64,000 nucleotides of DNA from Pseudomonas sp. Irchel 3E13 (GCF_900187455.1 NZ_FYDX01000002.1:248001-312000); one strand, 5' to 3'. Positions 1 to 10,148 are shown, numbered from the stretch's first letter. Numbers and translations are program-made. Notes: generated from the sequence alone by a model not told the origin.

Positions 1-82
1 GGACAGCAATCTTCATTTCGGCAAACGCCGGGGTCGCGACCAGAGCCGCTGCCAGTACCGCCAGTTGAGTCAACTTACGCAC
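1..82 (-). CDS. skp: Skp/OmpH periplasmic chaperone, N-terminus only (cut by window edge)
   Basis: Only the first 27 codons lie in the window. They start at a GTG behind a GTAGGAG ribosome binding site. They encode a Sec signal peptide (MRKLTQLAVLAAALVATPAF) followed by AEMKIAV, which is how Pseudomonas OmpH/Skp proteins begin. Skp is a trimeric periplasmic chaperone that carries unfolded outer-membrane proteins to the Bam complex. The gene lies 45 bp downstream of bamA on the same strand, its usual position. The call rests on the N-terminus and context only. Confidence 0.85.
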   Translation of the reverse strand, partial: MRKLTQLAVLAAALVATPAFAEMKIAV

Positions 83-127
83 GATGCACTCCTACAGAAT
101 CCGTTGTCATTTACGTGGACCAGACCC

Positions 128-2479
128 TTAGAAGGTCTGACCCAGAGAGAATTGGAACACCTGGGTATCAGCATCGTCCGGTTTCTTCACCGGCATCGCC
201 AGGCTGAAACTCAACGGACCCAGTGCGGTAATCCAGGTCACACCCAGGCCGACGGAGCTGGCCAGGCCGGAAAGGCCGAGCTTCTCGCAATCAGGCTTGG
301 AGCCGCAATTGGTGTCATACACGTTACCCACGTCCCAGAACACGGAGGTACGCAGCGAACGCTGGTCCTTGATGAACGGAAGCGGGAACAGCAGTTCTAC
401 ACCACCCTGAACAAGAACGTTGCCGCCGAACGGCAGTGGATCCTGATCCGGGTCTGCTGCAGTTCCTGGTCGGGTGCCGTTGCTTGGCGTACTGCGTGGA
501 CCGAGGCTGCTGTCTTTGAAACCACGTACCGAGTTGAAACCACCCGCGTAGTAGTTTTCATAGAACGGCAGACCGGAAGTCGAACCGTAACCGTCGCCAT
601 AACCCAGCTCGGTATGCAGACGCAGGGTGTAGTCGTTGGTGATTGGCTTGAACAGCTGGCCGCGGTAGTCGAGCTTGAAGAACGACAGGTCGCTGCCAGG
701 CGTGGTTGCTTCCAGCACCAGGCTTTGCGAGTGACCGCGGGTTGCCAGGGTACCTTTGTTCAACGTCGACTCGGACCAGCCGGCCGAGGCCTTGAAGTTC
801 AGGAAGCTGTCGCCGCCTTCCTTGTCCAGGAAGTCGAAGATCTCATCGACGGTGTAAGTACCGGTTTTGATCTTGTCCTGCTGAACTGTCAGGCCGAAGG
901 TCAGGCGCGACGTTTCGCTGATCGGGTAACCGACGTTGACACCGGCACCCATGCTGTCCACGGCATAGCTTGCCACGTCGACGTCGAGGTCATCGTAGTT
1001 GGTCGTGCGGTAGAAGGCGTTGTAGCCCAGGCTGACACCATCGGCAGTCCAGTAGGGGTCCACGAAGCCGAAGTTGTATCGGCTCTGGTACTCGGAACGG
1101 GTCAGACCGATGGAGACCTTGTTACCGGTACCCAGGAAGTTGTTCTGGCTGATCGAACCACCGAGGATCAGACCGGCGCTCTGGGCGAAACCGACACTGG
1201 CGGTGATCGAACCGGAAGCCTGCTCTTCAACGGTGTAGTTGACGTCGACCTGGTCATCGGTACCCGGAACAGCCGGGGTTTCGACGTTGGCTTCCTTGAA
1301 GAAGCCCAGGCGCTCCAGACGGGTCTTGGACTGGTCGATCAGGTAGGTCGAAGCCCAGCCCCCTTCCATCTGGCGCATTTCACGACGCAGCACTTCGTCT
1401 TCGGACTTGGTGTTGCCACGGAAGTTGATGCGGTTGACGTAGGCGCGCTTGCCCGGATCCACGACGAACATGATGTCGACGGTATGGTCGTCATCGTGCG
1501 GCTGCGGCACACCGTTGACGTTGGCGAAGGTATAGCCTTCGTTACCCAGACGGCGGGTGATCAGCTCGGAAGTGGTGGTCATCACCTTGCGCGAGAAGAC
1601 CTGGCCCGACTGTACCAGCAGCAGCGCCTTGACCTGGTCTTCAGGCACTTTCAGGTCACCGGACAACTTGACGTCGCGTACGGTGTACTTCTCGCCTTCG
1701 TTGACGTTGACGGTGATGTAGACGTGCTTCTTGTCCGGGGTGATGGACACCTGGGTGGAGGCGATGTCCATGTTGATGTAGCCGCGGTCCAGGTAGTAGG
1801 AACGCAGGCGCTCAAGGTCACCGGAGAGTTTTTCACGGGCGTACTTGTCGTCGTTCTTGAAGAACGACAGCCAGTTGGTGGTCTTGAGTTCGAACAGACC
1901 GGCCAGATCCTCGTCGGAGAACACAGTGTTGCCCACGACGTTGATGTGCTGGATGGCAGCGACCGTGCCTTCGTTGATCTTGATCTTCAAGGCAACGCGG
2001 TTGCGCGGCTGAGGAACCACTTCAGCATCGACCTCGGCGGAGTAGCGACCCTGAGCGACATACTGACGCTGCAGTTCGTTACGCACGCCCTCGAGGGTCG
2101 CCCGCTGGAAGATTTCGCCTTCCGCCAGACCGGATTGCTTCAGGCCTTTCATCAGGTCTTCGGTGCTGATCGCCTTGTTACCGTCGATTTCGATGCTCGA
2201 CACCGACGGGCGCTCAACGACGTTGATGATCAGGACATTGCCATCACGGCCCAGTTGGATGTCCTGGAAGAAACCGGTCTTGAACAGCGAACGGGTAGAT
2301 TCCACCAGGCGGCCGTCGTCGGCATGATCGCCAACGTTCAGCGGCAATGCACCAAATACGCTGCCCGCGGAAACCCGCTGCAGACCATTGACACGAATAT
2401 CGGAGATGGTGAAGGACTCGGCGTGAACTTCAGCGATCATCAGTGCGGCGAGAGCCGCAGTTAGCAGCAGACGTTTCAT
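128..2479 (-). CDS. bamA: Outer membrane protein assembly factor BamA
   Basis: The 783-residue product is the Omp85-family core of the BAM machine, which folds beta-barrel proteins into the outer membrane. A signal peptide (MKRLLLTAALAALMIAEVHA) is followed by about 400 residues of POTRA repeats and a C-terminal barrel. The barrel has the conserved VRGF motif (GFNSVRGFKDSSLG) and ends in a terminal Phe (FSLGQTF). The frame is open 64 codons further upstream, but I chose the ATG at 2479 because it starts the signal peptide and has an AAAGGA site just before it. It lies between rseP and skp, as in other gammaproteobacteria. Confidence 0.97.
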   Translation of the reverse strand: MKRLLLTAALAALMIAEVHAESFTISDIRVNGLQRVSAGSVFGALPLNVGDHADDGRLVESTRSLFKTGFFQDIQLGRDGNVLIINVVERPSVSSIEIDGNKAISTEDLMKGLKQSGLAEGEIFQRATLEGVRNELQRQYVAQGRYSAEVDAEVVPQPRNRVALKIKINEGTVAAIQHINVVGNTVFSDEDLAGLFELKTTNWLSFFKNDDKYAREKLSGDLERLRSYYLDRGYINMDIASTQVSITPDKKHVYITVNVNEGEKYTVRDVKLSGDLKVPEDQVKALLLVQSGQVFSRKVMTTTSELITRRLGNEGYTFANVNGVPQPHDDDHTVDIMFVVDPGKRAYVNRINFRGNTKSEDEVLRREMRQMEGGWASTYLIDQSKTRLERLGFFKEANVETPAVPGTDDQVDVNYTVEEQASGSITASVGFAQSAGLILGGSISQNNFLGTGNKVSIGLTRSEYQSRYNFGFVDPYWTADGVSLGYNAFYRTTNYDDLDVDVASYAVDSMGAGVNVGYPISETSRLTFGLTVQQDKIKTGTYTVDEIFDFLDKEGGDSFLNFKASAGWSESTLNKGTLATRGHSQSLVLEATTPGSDLSFFKLDYRGQLFKPITNDYTLRLHTELGYGDGYGSTSGLPFYENYYAGGFNSVRGFKDSSLGPRSTPSNGTRPGTAADPDQDPLPFGGNVLVQGGVELLFPLPFIKDQRSLRTSVFWDVGNVYDTNCGSKPDCEKLGLSGLASSVGLGVTWITALGPLSFSLAMPVKKPDDADTQVFQFSLGQTF

Positions 2480-2553
2480 GAAGTCCTTTCTTATTCCAAC
2501 TGGCAATAAACGACCCGCCGCGAAAGGCGGCAGGTTCGCAATTGAGCGAAGCG

Positions 2554-3906
2554 TTACAGTCGACCCAAATCGTTGATCAGGGCTAGCAACATCACCCCGA
2601 CTACCAAACTGATACCGATCTGGATACCCCAACCTTGCACCCGGTCCGACAGTGGGCGGCCACGCGCCCACTCGATCAGGTAAAACAGCAAATGCCCCCC
2701 ATCCAGAACTGGAATGGGCAGCAAGTTAAGAACTCCTAGGCTAATGCTCAGATAGGCAAGGAAATTCAGGAAATCCCCAAGGCCGGACTGGGCCGAAGCG
2801 CCCGCCACTTTAGCAATGGTTATCGGTCCGCTCAAGCTTTTTACCGAGAGCTCGCCGAAGAGCATTTTCTTCAGTGAATCGAGGGTCAGAACACTCATGT
2901 TCCAGGTACGGGAAAGACCCTCACCGACTGCTTCGAGCGGCCCGTAACTGACCTCGCGCAGCATCTGCGCCGGCCATTCGACCGCCTGGACACCAGCGCC
3001 GAGGTAACCGGCGGCAGACTTGCCCTCGCCGCGACTGGCCAGGGTGACCGGCAACTCGATGCGAGCACCATCGCGCTCGACGGTGAGCACGATGCGGCTG
3101 TCAGCACGCCCCCGCACGGTGTCGACCACCTGCTGCCAGTCATTCAGCGCCTGACCATCCAGCGCCAGCAGGCGATCACCGGTTCTCAGCCCGGCGGCCT
3201 GGGCCGGCCCCTTCGGATCCAGCTCGGCCAGCACCGGCGCAAGCGCCGGGCGCCATGGGCGGATACCCAGGGAGCGAATCGGATCAGGCTCGTCAGCGCC
3301 CTTGAGCCAATGATCGAGGGTAATCGTGTGAGCGCTGTCAACGGTGGCGCCTTCAGTGCGCACACCGACCTGTAGCGCTCCGCTTTCGCCCAGACGGCGA
3401 ACCAGTTGAAGATTGACCGCGGCCCAACCATTGGTCGGCTCGCCGTCGATCGAAACGATTTCCTGCCCGGAACTCAACCCGGCGACGGCTGCCAGGCTAC
3501 CCGCCTCGACCCCGCCGATGACCGGACGTACCTGCTGGCTGCCAAGCATCGCCAGCGCCCAGAAGAACACGATAGCGAGCAGGAAGTTGGCGATCGGCCC
3601 CGCCGCAGTGATCGCGATGCGCTGGCCAACGGTTTTTCGATTGAAACTCTGCTCGGCCTGCGCGAGCGGAACATCGCCCTCGCGCTCGTCGAGCATCTTG
3701 ACGTAGCCGCCCAGTGGAATCGCGGCGATCACGAACTCCGTACCCTGACGGTCGTGCCAGCGAAGCAGCGGCGTGCCGAAGCCGACGGAGAAACGCAACA
3801 CCTTGACGCCGCAGCGCCGAGCCACCCAGAAGTGCCCGAATTCGTGAAAGGTAACCAGAACACCCAGTGCAACCAGGGTGCCGATAATCATGTAGAGCGC
3901 ACTCAT
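2554..3906 (-). CDS. rseP: RIP zinc metalloprotease RseP (MucP)
   Basis: This inner-membrane site-2 protease of 450 residues cleaves the anti-sigma factor (MucA in Pseudomonas) after the first periplasmic cut, releasing AlgU. The zinc-binding HEFGH motif lies in the first membrane segment (residues 21-25). Two PDZ domains fill roughly residues 115-290. The C-terminal NLLPIPVLDGGH motif supplies the third metal ligand. The start at MSALYMIIG was chosen over an in-frame start 12 codons upstream because it gives the usual N-terminal membrane helix. It lies between dxr and bamA. A probable AlgU-type promoter occurs elsewhere in the window, upstream of 58377. Confidence 0.97.
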   Translation of the reverse strand: MSALYMIIGTLVALGVLVTFHEFGHFWVARRCGVKVLRFSVGFGTPLLRWHDRQGTEFVIAAIPLGGYVKMLDEREGDVPLAQAEQSFNRKTVGQRIAITAAGPIANFLLAIVFFWALAMLGSQQVRPVIGGVEAGSLAAVAGLSSGQEIVSIDGEPTNGWAAVNLQLVRRLGESGALQVGVRTEGATVDSAHTITLDHWLKGADEPDPIRSLGIRPWRPALAPVLAELDPKGPAQAAGLRTGDRLLALDGQALNDWQQVVDTVRGRADSRIVLTVERDGARIELPVTLASRGEGKSAAGYLGAGVQAVEWPAQMLREVSYGPLEAVGEGLSRTWNMSVLTLDSLKKMLFGELSVKSLSGPITIAKVAGASAQSGLGDFLNFLAYLSISLGVLNLLPIPVLDGGHLLFYLIEWARGRPLSDRVQGWGIQIGISLVVGVMLLALINDLGRL

Positions 3907-3963
3907 GTCTTTCTCCGAATAACGTTCAACAGGGCCCGGCACGACGCCTTGCGGTGTCGCACC

Positions 3964-5154
3964 TCAGCGCCCGTGATGCGCCAACCACTGCCCGGCAAGC
4001 ACCCGGGCCCGCTGGTCGGCGGCAAACACCGCATCCAGCGTATCCACGGCCACCACTGGCTCCTGGTCAAGCACCTGCTCGATCATACTCGCGATTTCCG
4101 GGAAGCGGATGCGTCGCTGAAGAAACGCCTCCACCGCGATTTCATTGGCTGCGTTAAGCACCGCCGGCGCGCTGTTGCCGGCCTCCGCAGCTTCCCGCGC
4201 CAGGCGCAGGCAAGGAAAACGCTGCTCATCGGGCGACTGGAAATCCAGACGAGCGATGGCAAACAAGTCCAGCGGCGCCACACCGGAATCGATTCGCTCC
4301 GGCCAGGCCAGCGCGCTGGCGATGGGGGTACGCATGTCCGGATTGCCCAACTGGGCAAGCACCGAACCGTCGACGTAATCCACCAGCGAGTGAATCACAC
4401 TCTGCGGATGCACCACGACCTCGATCTGCGAAGGGCGAGCATCGAACAGCCAGCAGGCCTCGATCAGTTCCAGCCCCTTATTCATCATGCTGGCCGAATC
4501 GACGGAAATCTTCCGCCCCATGGACCAGTTGGGATGCGCGCAGGCCTGCTCCGGGGTGACAGCAGCGAGTTCGCTGGCCGGGGTCTGACGGAAAGGCCCA
4601 CCCGAAGCGGTCAGCAGAATCCGGCGAACACCCACCTGAGCCAGCCCGCGACCATAGTCACCTGGCAGGCACTGGAAGATGGCGTTGTGCTCGCTGTCGA
4701 TCGGCAGCAGCACCGCATTACTGCGGCGCACCGCCTGCATGAACAAGGCGCCGGACATCACCAGCGCTTCTTTATTGGCTAGCAGCACCTTCTTGCCCGC
4801 CTCCACTGCCGCCAGCGTCGGACGCAAGCCTGCAGCACCGACGATCGCCGCCATTACCGCATCGACCTGCGGGTCAGCCGCAACCGCGCACAAGCCTTGC
4901 TCGCCCACCAACACTTCAGTGCGCGAGCCCGCCGCCTTTAGCCCTTCGCGCAGGGTGCAAGCCCCCGCCTCGTCCGGCACCACGGCAAACACGGGCGCAT
5001 GGCGCAGGCACAACTGCAACAGCTCGTTCAAACGCGAGTAGCCAGTTACGGCGAAGACTTCGTAGCGATCCGGGTGCCGAGCAATGACATCCAGGGTGCT
5101 CAGACCGATAGAGCCAGTGGCCCCAAGCACGGTAATGCGCTGTACGCGACTCAC
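3964..5154 (-). CDS. dxr: 1-deoxy-D-xylulose 5-phosphate reductoisomerase
   Basis: This is the NADPH-dependent enzyme that makes 2-C-methyl-D-erythritol 4-phosphate, the committed step of the MEP isoprenoid pathway, in the cytoplasm. The N-terminal Rossmann motif is GATGSIG (residues 10-16) and the central part carries the family's [11 protein letters not shown] and [10 protein letters not shown] motifs. The length of 396 residues is normal. It starts with GTG, whose GTGA overlaps the cdsA stop by 4 nt, so the two are probably translationally coupled. Confidence 0.97.
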   Translation of the reverse strand: MSRVQRITVLGATGSIGLSTLDVIARHPDRYEVFAVTGYSRLNELLQLCLRHAPVFAVVPDEAGACTLREGLKAAGSRTEVLVGEQGLCAVAADPQVDAVMAAIVGAAGLRPTLAAVEAGKKVLLANKEALVMSGALFMQAVRRSNAVLLPIDSEHNAIFQCLPGDYGRGLAQVGVRRILLTASGGPFRQTPASELAAVTPEQACAHPNWSMGRKISVDSASMMNKGLELIEACWLFDARPSQIEVVVHPQSVIHSLVDYVDGSVLAQLGNPDMRTPIASALAWPERIDSGVAPLDLFAIARLDFQSPDEQRFPCLRLAREAAEAGNSAPAVLNAANEIAVEAFLQRRIRFPEIASMIEQVLDQEPVVAVDTLDAVFAADQRARVLAGQWLAHHGR

Positions 5155-5966
5155 AGGACGCCCCAGTCAGCCGCCCACAACAGCACGGCGAACAGCGGGA
5201 TGGCCGCGGTCAGACTGTCGATACGATCCAGTACGCCGCCATGACCCGGCAACAGGTTGCTGCTGTCCTTGATCCCGGAACGGCGCTTGAACATGCTTTC
5301 AGTCAAGTCGCCGACCACCGAACCCATTACCAGGAGCGCGGCACCGAACAATCCGAGTACCAGTTCGCCCACACTCCAATGCCGGGTCAGACCGACAGCC
5401 AGCGTGATGACCAGGCTCAGCGCCAGGCCACCATAGACGCCCTCCCAGCTCTTGCCGGGACTGACGTGCGGCGCCAGTTTGCGCTTGCCGAACGCCCGGC
5501 CGGAGAAGTACGCACCAATGTCGGCACCCCAGACCAGCACCATGACCGCGAGAATCAGCCAGTTGCCCATTGTCCAGTGCTTGAGCAGCACCAGCCCTTG
5601 CCAGGCAGGCAGCAGGATCAGCGTACCGATCAGCAACCGACAGGCCGCGCTGGCCCACAGCTCACTGGTGCGCGGATAAGTCATGACAAGCCAGGTTGCC
5701 ACGCCCCACCACAGCACCGAAGCACCGAGCACCCAGGGCGCCAGATCCGGCATCAGGTAGAGCAGCATCAGCAAACCGGCGATGACTGCGGCATAGGCAA
5801 CCCGCAAAACCTGCGCCATCAGGCCGGCCAAGCGAGCCCATTCCCAGGCGCCAAGGGTGACCACCAGCCCGATGAACAGGGCAAAGCCAGCCCCTTCGAG
5901 CAGGAAGAACCCGCCCAGGGCGATCGGCAACAGAATCAGCGCGGTAATGATGCGTTGTTTGAGCAT
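5151..5966 (-). CDS. cdsA: Phosphatidate cytidylyltransferase
   Basis: This polytopic inner-membrane enzyme of 271 residues converts phosphatidic acid and CTP to CDP-diacylglycerol, the branch point for all bacterial phospholipids. The family signature is near the C-terminus (residues about 225-250): [20 protein letters not shown] followed by GVLDRID. About eight hydrophobic stretches precede it. The ATG overlaps the uppS stop codon (TAATG) and the stop overlaps the dxr start, so uppS, cdsA and dxr form one tightly coupled unit. Confidence 0.97.
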   Translation of the reverse strand: MLKQRIITALILLPIALGGFFLLEGAGFALFIGLVVTLGAWEWARLAGLMAQVLRVAYAAVIAGLLMLLYLMPDLAPWVLGASVLWWGVATWLVMTYPRTSELWASAACRLLIGTLILLPAWQGLVLLKHWTMGNWLILAVMVLVWGADIGAYFSGRAFGKRKLAPHVSPGKSWEGVYGGLALSLVITLAVGLTRHWSVGELVLGLFGAALLVMGSVVGDLTESMFKRRSGIKDSSNLLPGHGGVLDRIDSLTAAIPLFAVLLWAADWGVL

Positions 5967-6721
5967 TAAGCACGGGCTCCAGCTTCGACCTGCTCGCTGG
6001 TTTTACCGAAGCGGCGCTGGCGCGAAGCGAAATCGGCCAGCGCGGTACGCATAGCCTCGTGTTTGAAGTCCGGCCAAAACAGGTCGGAGAAATACAGCTC
6101 GGCGTAGGCCAGTTGCCACAGCAGGAAGTTGCTGATGCGGTGCTCGCCCCCGGTGCGGATACACAGGTCCGGCAACGGCAGGTCGCCAGTAGCCAGGCAG
6201 GTTTGCAGGAGTTCGGGAGTGATGTCTTCCGGACGCAGATGCCCGGCCTGGACTTCGCGCGCGAGGCGCTGAGCGGCCTGCGCGATATCCCACTGACCAC
6301 CATAGTTGGCGGCGATCTGCAGGATGAAACGGTTACTGCCAGCGGTCAGCGCCTCGGCCTCGCGCATGGCCGCCTGCAGTTCAGGGTGAAAGCGGGAGCG
6401 ATCACCGATGATCCGCAGACTGATGTTGTTCTCATTGAGCCGCTTGGCTTCCCGGCGCAAGGCCGAGAAGAACAGCTCCATCAACGCCCCGACCTCTTCG
6501 GCCGGGCGTTGCCAGTTTTCGCTGGAGAAGGCGAACAGGGTCAGCACCTCGACCTTGGCCTCGGCGCAGACCTCGATAACGGCCCGCACCGCGTCCACGC
6601 CAGCCTTGTGCCCGGCAACGCCGGGCAACAGGCGCTTCTTCGCCCAGCGATTATTTCCATCCATGATGATCGCGACATGACGCGGCACCGATGGAGGCAC
6701 ACCCTGCTTGCTCTTTTCCAT
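5966..6721 (-). CDS. uppS: Undecaprenyl diphosphate synthase
   Basis: This cis-prenyltransferase of 251 residues extends farnesyl diphosphate with isopentenyl diphosphate to the C55 carrier lipid used for peptidoglycan and LPS. The catalytic IIMDGNNRWA motif is at the N-terminus, and the C-terminal RTGGEHRISNFLLWQLAYAE block binds substrate. The start was chosen at MEKSKQG, and the usual conserved core begins at residue 14 (RHVAIIMDG). It lies 17 bp downstream of frr and overlaps cdsA by 1 nt. Confidence 0.97.
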   Translation of the reverse strand: MEKSKQGVPPSVPRHVAIIMDGNNRWAKKRLLPGVAGHKAGVDAVRAVIEVCAEAKVEVLTLFAFSSENWQRPAEEVGALMELFFSALRREAKRLNENNISLRIIGDRSRFHPELQAAMREAEALTAGSNRFILQIAANYGGQWDIAQAAQRLAREVQAGHLRPEDITPELLQTCLATGDLPLPDLCIRTGGEHRISNFLLWQLAYAELYFSDLFWPDFKHEAMRTALADFASRQRRFGKTSEQVEAGARA

Positions 6722-6738
6722 TAAAAAAAGCCCCGACC

Positions 6739-7296
6739 TTAAACGGCCATCAGGTCCTTTTCTTTTGCTTTCACGGCAACTTCGATATCAGCAACGAACT
6801 TGTCAGTCAGCTTCTGAACATCATCAGCGGCACGACGCTCTTCGTCTTCGCTGATTTCCTTCTCCTTGACCAGATCCTTGAGCTGGCTCAGGGCATCACG
6901 GCGGATATTGCGCACGGCAACACGAGCGTCTTCAGCGGCATCACGCGCCTGCTTGGTGAAGCCCTTGCGGGTTTCCTCGGTCAGGGCCGGCATGGAGATC
7001 AGCAGCAGCTCACCCAGGTTGGTCGGGTTGAAGCCCAGGCCTGAGTTGAGGATGGCTTTATCCACGGCACCCAGCATGCTGCGCTCGAAAGGCACGACTT
7101 GCAGGGTACGCGAATCCTTGACCGTGACACTGGCGACTTGGTTGATCGGCGTATCGGTGCCGTAATAAGGCACCATCACGCCAGCCAGAATCTGCGGGTT
7201 CGCGGCGCCGGTACGGATACGACCGAAAGCGTGGTGCAGCGACTCGAGCGATTTGCCCATGCGTTCCTGGGCGTCTTTCTTGATTTCGTTGATCAT
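6739..7296 (-). CDS. frr: Ribosome recycling factor
   Basis: The 185-residue protein splits post-termination ribosomes together with EF-G. The sequence begins [20 protein letters not shown] and contains the conserved GRIRTGRA-like segment (here [13 protein letters not shown]). It ends with the helical stretch [18 protein letters not shown]. The length matches the family exactly. The ATG overlaps the pyrH stop by 4 nt (ATGA). It belongs to the pyrH-frr-uppS-cdsA-dxr transcription unit. Confidence 0.97.
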   Translation of the reverse strand: MINEIKKDAQERMGKSLESLHHAFGRIRTGAANPQILAGVMVPYYGTDTPINQVASVTVKDSRTLQVVPFERSMLGAVDKAILNSGLGFNPTNLGELLLISMPALTEETRKGFTKQARDAAEDARVAVRNIRRDALSQLKDLVKEKEISEDEERRAADDVQKLTDKFVADIEVAVKAKEKDLMAV

Positions 7297-8036
7297 TGTT
7301 CGCCTTCCTCGATCAGAGTTCCTTCAGCGCCGCCCACTACGATGTTCAGCAAGGCGCCAGGCTTGTTCATGTTGAAAACCCGCAACGGCATCTTGTGGTC
7401 ACGGCACAGGCAGATTGCGGTCAGGTCCATTACGCCGAGCTTGCGGTCGAGTACTTCATCGTACGTCAGACGGTCGAATTTCTCGGCATGCGGATCCTTG
7501 AATGGATCGGCAGTGTACACGCCGTCGACCTTCGTCGCCTTCAACACGACGTCAGCATCGATTTCGATGGCACGCAGGCATGCGGCCGAGTCGGTGGTGA
7601 AGAACGGGTTACCGGTACCGGCAGCGAAGATCACCACGTCGCCAGAGTTCAGATGACGAACACCTTTGCGGCGGTCGTAGTGGTCAGTGACACCGACCAT
7701 GGAAATGGCCGACATGACGATGGCGGGGATATTCGAGCGCTCCAGCGCGTCGCGCATGGCCAGGGCGTTCATCACGGTCGCCAGCATACCCATATGGTCG
7801 CCGGTGACGCGATCCATGCCGGCCGCGCTAAGAGCCGCACCACGGAAGAGGTTGCCACCACCGATAACCAGGCCGACCTGGACACCGATACCAACGAGCT
7901 GACCCACTTCCAGCGCCATGCGATCCAGCACCTTCGGGTCGATCCCGAAGTCTTCCGAGCCCATCAGGGCCTCGCCGCTAAGTTTGAGCAAAATGCGTTT
8001 ATAGCGAGGTTGACGACCACTCACCTGCTGAGCCAT
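7293..8036 (-). CDS. pyrH: Uridylate kinase (UMP kinase)
   Basis: This hexameric amino-acid-kinase-fold enzyme of 247 residues phosphorylates UMP to UDP in pyrimidine nucleotide synthesis. Visible motifs are KLSGEALMG (residues 15-23), the IGGGNLFRG substrate loop and the [13 protein letters not shown] loop. The start at [12 protein letters not shown] was preferred over an upstream in-frame ATG because it has AGGAG 9 nt before it and gives the usual length. An intergenic hairpin separates it from tsf, so it may have its own promoter. Confidence 0.97.
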   Translation of the reverse strand: MAQQVSGRQPRYKRILLKLSGEALMGSEDFGIDPKVLDRMALEVGQLVGIGVQVGLVIGGGNLFRGAALSAAGMDRVTGDHMGMLATVMNALAMRDALERSNIPAIVMSAISMVGVTDHYDRRKGVRHLNSGDVVIFAAGTGNPFFTTDSAACLRAIEIDADVVLKATKVDGVYTADPFKDPHAEKFDRLTYDEVLDRKLGVMDLTAICLCRDHKMPLRVFNMNKPGALLNIVVGGAEGTLIEEGEQ

Positions 8037-8161
8037 TGCGAATCTCTCCTGCGGCGTTTGTAAAATTCCGGGCGGGCTGTTTTCAGCCTGCGCCAACTGT
8101 AGCGTGGCGCTTGAATAGCGCCAGAGCGAAAGCAGATCTTGTAAACCGCTCGCGCTTTGAC

Positions 8162-8195
8162 AAAGAGGCTGCGCGCGTGAGCGGGCAGCCTCTTT
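8162..8195 (-). terminator. Probable terminator after tsf
   Basis: An 11-bp perfect inverted repeat (AAAGAGGCTGC / GCAGCCTCTTT) with a 12-nt loop lies 24 bp past the tsf stop. On the minus strand the stem ends in a short TTT run. It separates rpsB-tsf from the pyrH operon. The weak U-tract suggests imperfect termination and some read-through. Confidence 0.75.
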
Positions 8196-8218
8196 GGGGC
8201 GACAGATGTGAATCCGTC

Positions 8219-9085
8219 TTATTGCTTCTGGGCAGCAGCCAGTTGAGCAGCAACTTCTTCAGCGAAGTTGTCTTCTTTCTTCTCGATGCCTTCGCCTACT
8301 TTGAAGTAAGTGAAGGAAACGATTTCAGCACCAGCTTTCTTGACCAGAGCACCAACGGTGACTTCCGGGTTCTTGACGAAAGCTTGCTCGACCAGCGAGG
8401 CCTCGGCCAGGAACTTGGTGATACGACCAGCAATCATCTTCTCGACGATTTCAGCTGGCTTGCCTTTCATCTTGTCTTCGTTGAGCGTCAGGAATACGCC
8501 TTTCTCGCGCTCGATCGCTTCAGCGGAAACTTCCGATGGCAGCAGGAACTCAGGGTTGCTGGCAGCAACATGCATTGCAACATCTTTGGCCAGCTCGACG
8601 TCACCGCCTTTCAGGACAACAGCAACACCGATCTTGTTACCGTGCAGGTAGGTACCGACAACGTCACCCTCAACGCGCACCAGGCGACGGATGTTGACGT
8701 TTTCACCAACTTTGGAAACCAGAGCAAGGCGAGCCTCTTCCTGAGCTTCGATCAGTGGAGCAACGTCGGTCAGCTTGTCATTGAAAGCTTTCTCGACGCT
8801 GGCAGTAACGAATGCCTTGAAGTCGTCTTGCAGAGCCAGGAAGTCGGTCTGCGAGTTGACTTCCAGCAGAACGGCCGCTTTGCCGTCGTCCTTGATGGCG
8901 ATGGCGCCTTCGGCGGCAACGTTGCCAGCCTTTTTGGCAGCCTTGATGGCACCCGAGGCGCGCATGTCGTCAATGGCTTTTTCGATATCGCCGCCGGCTT
9001 TGGTGAGGGCTTTCTTGCAGTCCATCATGCCTTCGCCAGTACGCTCACGCAGTTCCTTGACCAACGCTGCAGTAATTTCTGCCAT
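8219..9085 (-). CDS. tsf: Elongation factor Ts
   Basis: The 288-residue guanine-nucleotide exchange factor recycles EF-Tu-GDP. The N-terminal UBA-like segment ([19 protein letters not shown]) and the EF-Tu-contacting core VNSQTDFLA are intact. An AGAGGA ribosome binding site precedes the ATG. It lies downstream of rpsB, but a strong hairpin stands between the two genes, so its level is probably set by partial read-through. Confidence 0.98.
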   Translation of the reverse strand: MAEITAALVKELRERTGEGMMDCKKALTKAGGDIEKAIDDMRASGAIKAAKKAGNVAAEGAIAIKDDGKAAVLLEVNSQTDFLALQDDFKAFVTASVEKAFNDKLTDVAPLIEAQEEARLALVSKVGENVNIRRLVRVEGDVVGTYLHGNKIGVAVVLKGGDVELAKDVAMHVAASNPEFLLPSEVSAEAIEREKGVFLTLNEDKMKGKPAEIVEKMIAGRITKFLAEASLVEQAFVKNPEVTVGALVKKAGAEIVSFTYFKVGEGIEKKEDNFAEEVAAQLAAAQKQ

Positions 9086-9215
9086 TTCAAAATCCTCTTG
9101 GATAGGTTTTCAACCATTCCACCCGATACTCACGGGCGCTAAATTCTGGAAATCCACTACCTGTATGCGGCGCGTCGATAATGCGGACACTTGGCGACAG
9201 GAGGATTTCAAGGTG

Positions 9216-9244
9216 GCAAAAAGGGGGCCTAGCCCCCTTTTTGC
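9216..9244. terminator. Strong hairpin between rpsB and tsf
   Basis: This is a near-perfect GC-rich palindrome: GCAAAAAGGGGGC, a short CTAG centre, then GCCCCCTTTTTGC. It is flanked by A and T runs on both strands, the form of a bidirectional Rho-independent terminator. It starts 25 bp after the rpsB stop and lies inside what is normally an rpsB-tsf operon. It is therefore likely an attenuator that lowers tsf relative to rpsB. Confidence 0.85.
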
Positions 9245-9269
9245 GTGCCAAGTCGACGCTAAGCGTCAC

Positions 9270-10001
9270 TTACTCGGCAGCTGGCGCTTCTTCAGCGTAG
9301 ACTTCGGTGCCGCCGGCAACGTTGTTGCGACCACGGATGACGGCGTCAGCCATCGAACCCATGTACAGCTGGATGGCGCGAATGGCGTCATCGTTGCCTG
9401 GGATGATGTAGTCAACACCTTCAGGGCTGCTGTTGGTATCGACAACGCCGATGACCGGGATGCCCAGCTTGTTGGCTTCGGTGATAGCGATGCGCTCGTG
9501 GTCAACGTCGATCACGAACAGTGCATCAGGCAGGCCGCCCATGTCCTTGATACCGCCCAGGCTGCGATCCAGTTTTTCCAGATCACGGGAGCGCATCAGC
9601 GCTTCTTTCTTGGTCAGTTTGGCGAAGGTACCGTCTTCAGCCTGGACTTCCAGCTCGCGCAGACGTTTGATCGAAGCGCGGATGGTTTTGTAGTTGGTCA
9701 GCATGCCGCCCAACCAGCGATGGTCGACGTACGGCGAACCGCAACGTGCTGCTTCTTCAGCAACGATCTTGCCAGCGGAACGCTTGGTGCCGACGAACAG
9801 GATCTTGTTTTTGCCCTGGGCCAGGCGCTCTACGAAGCTCAGAGCGTCGTTGAACATTGGCAGGGTTTTTTCCAGGTTGATGATGTGAATCTTGTTGCGC
9901 GCGCCGAAAATGAACTTGCCCATTTTCGGGTTCCAGTAACGGGTCTGGTGGCCGAAGTGCACACCGGCCTTCAGCATATCGCGCATGTTGACTTGGGACA
10001 T
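9270..10001 (-). CDS. rpsB: 30S ribosomal protein S2
   Basis: The 243-residue protein begins [20 protein letters not shown], the S2 signature, and contains [22 protein letters not shown] and the [12 protein letters not shown] core. The open frame runs 151 codons further upstream, but that is leader sequence: the ATG at 10001 follows AAGGAAC and matches the family. The gene is divergent from map and has a long structured leader. Confidence 0.98.
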   Translation of the reverse strand: MSQVNMRDMLKAGVHFGHQTRYWNPKMGKFIFGARNKIHIINLEKTLPMFNDALSFVERLAQGKNKILFVGTKRSAGKIVAEEAARCGSPYVDHRWLGGMLTNYKTIRASIKRLRELEVQAEDGTFAKLTKKEALMRSRDLEKLDRSLGGIKDMGGLPDALFVIDVDHERIAITEANKLGIPVIGVVDTNSSPEGVDYIIPGNDDAIRAIQLYMGSMADAVIRGRNNVAGGTEVYAEEAPAAE

Positions 10002-10020
10002 GATAGTTCCTTGATAAGTC

Positions 10021-10054
10021 GGGTTGGGCCTCCACGCATCCCAATGACCAACCC
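10021..10054 (-). promoter_or_regulatory. Hairpin in the rpsB leader, possible S2 autoregulatory site
   Basis: Arms GGGTTGG and CCAACCC (7 bp) enclose a 20-nt loop directly upstream of the rpsB ribosome binding site, in a leader of about 135 nt. In E. coli and other gammaproteobacteria the rpsB leader folds and binds S2 to repress translation of rpsB-tsf. The position fits, but I have not shown that the conserved S2-binding elements are present here. Confidence 0.45.
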
Positions 10055-10142
10055 GCGATCTGTCGATCGGAGCACCCAGGTCATCGTGTCGATACGTGTG
10101 TGGGTTTGAGCTTGACGGGGCTATCCCCGGAAAGCGGCGCAT

Positions 10143-10148
10143 TTTATA
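10143..10148 (-). promoter_or_regulatory. rpsB promoter, -10 element
   Basis: On the minus strand the sequence reads TGTGGTATAAAATGCGCC. TATAAA is a near-consensus -10, followed by a GC-rich discriminator typical of stringently controlled ribosomal promoters. No good -35 is visible. The predicted transcript starts about 135 nt before the rpsB ATG, and its first bases can form a small CGGGG/CCCCG hairpin (10116-10129). Confidence 0.6.

Noticed and set aside
65..2464. 799-codon open frame on the plus strand across bamA
   Set aside because: It is the antisense shadow of bamA in a high-GC genome. It has no ribosome binding site or recognisable domain, and the minus-strand frame is clearly BamA.
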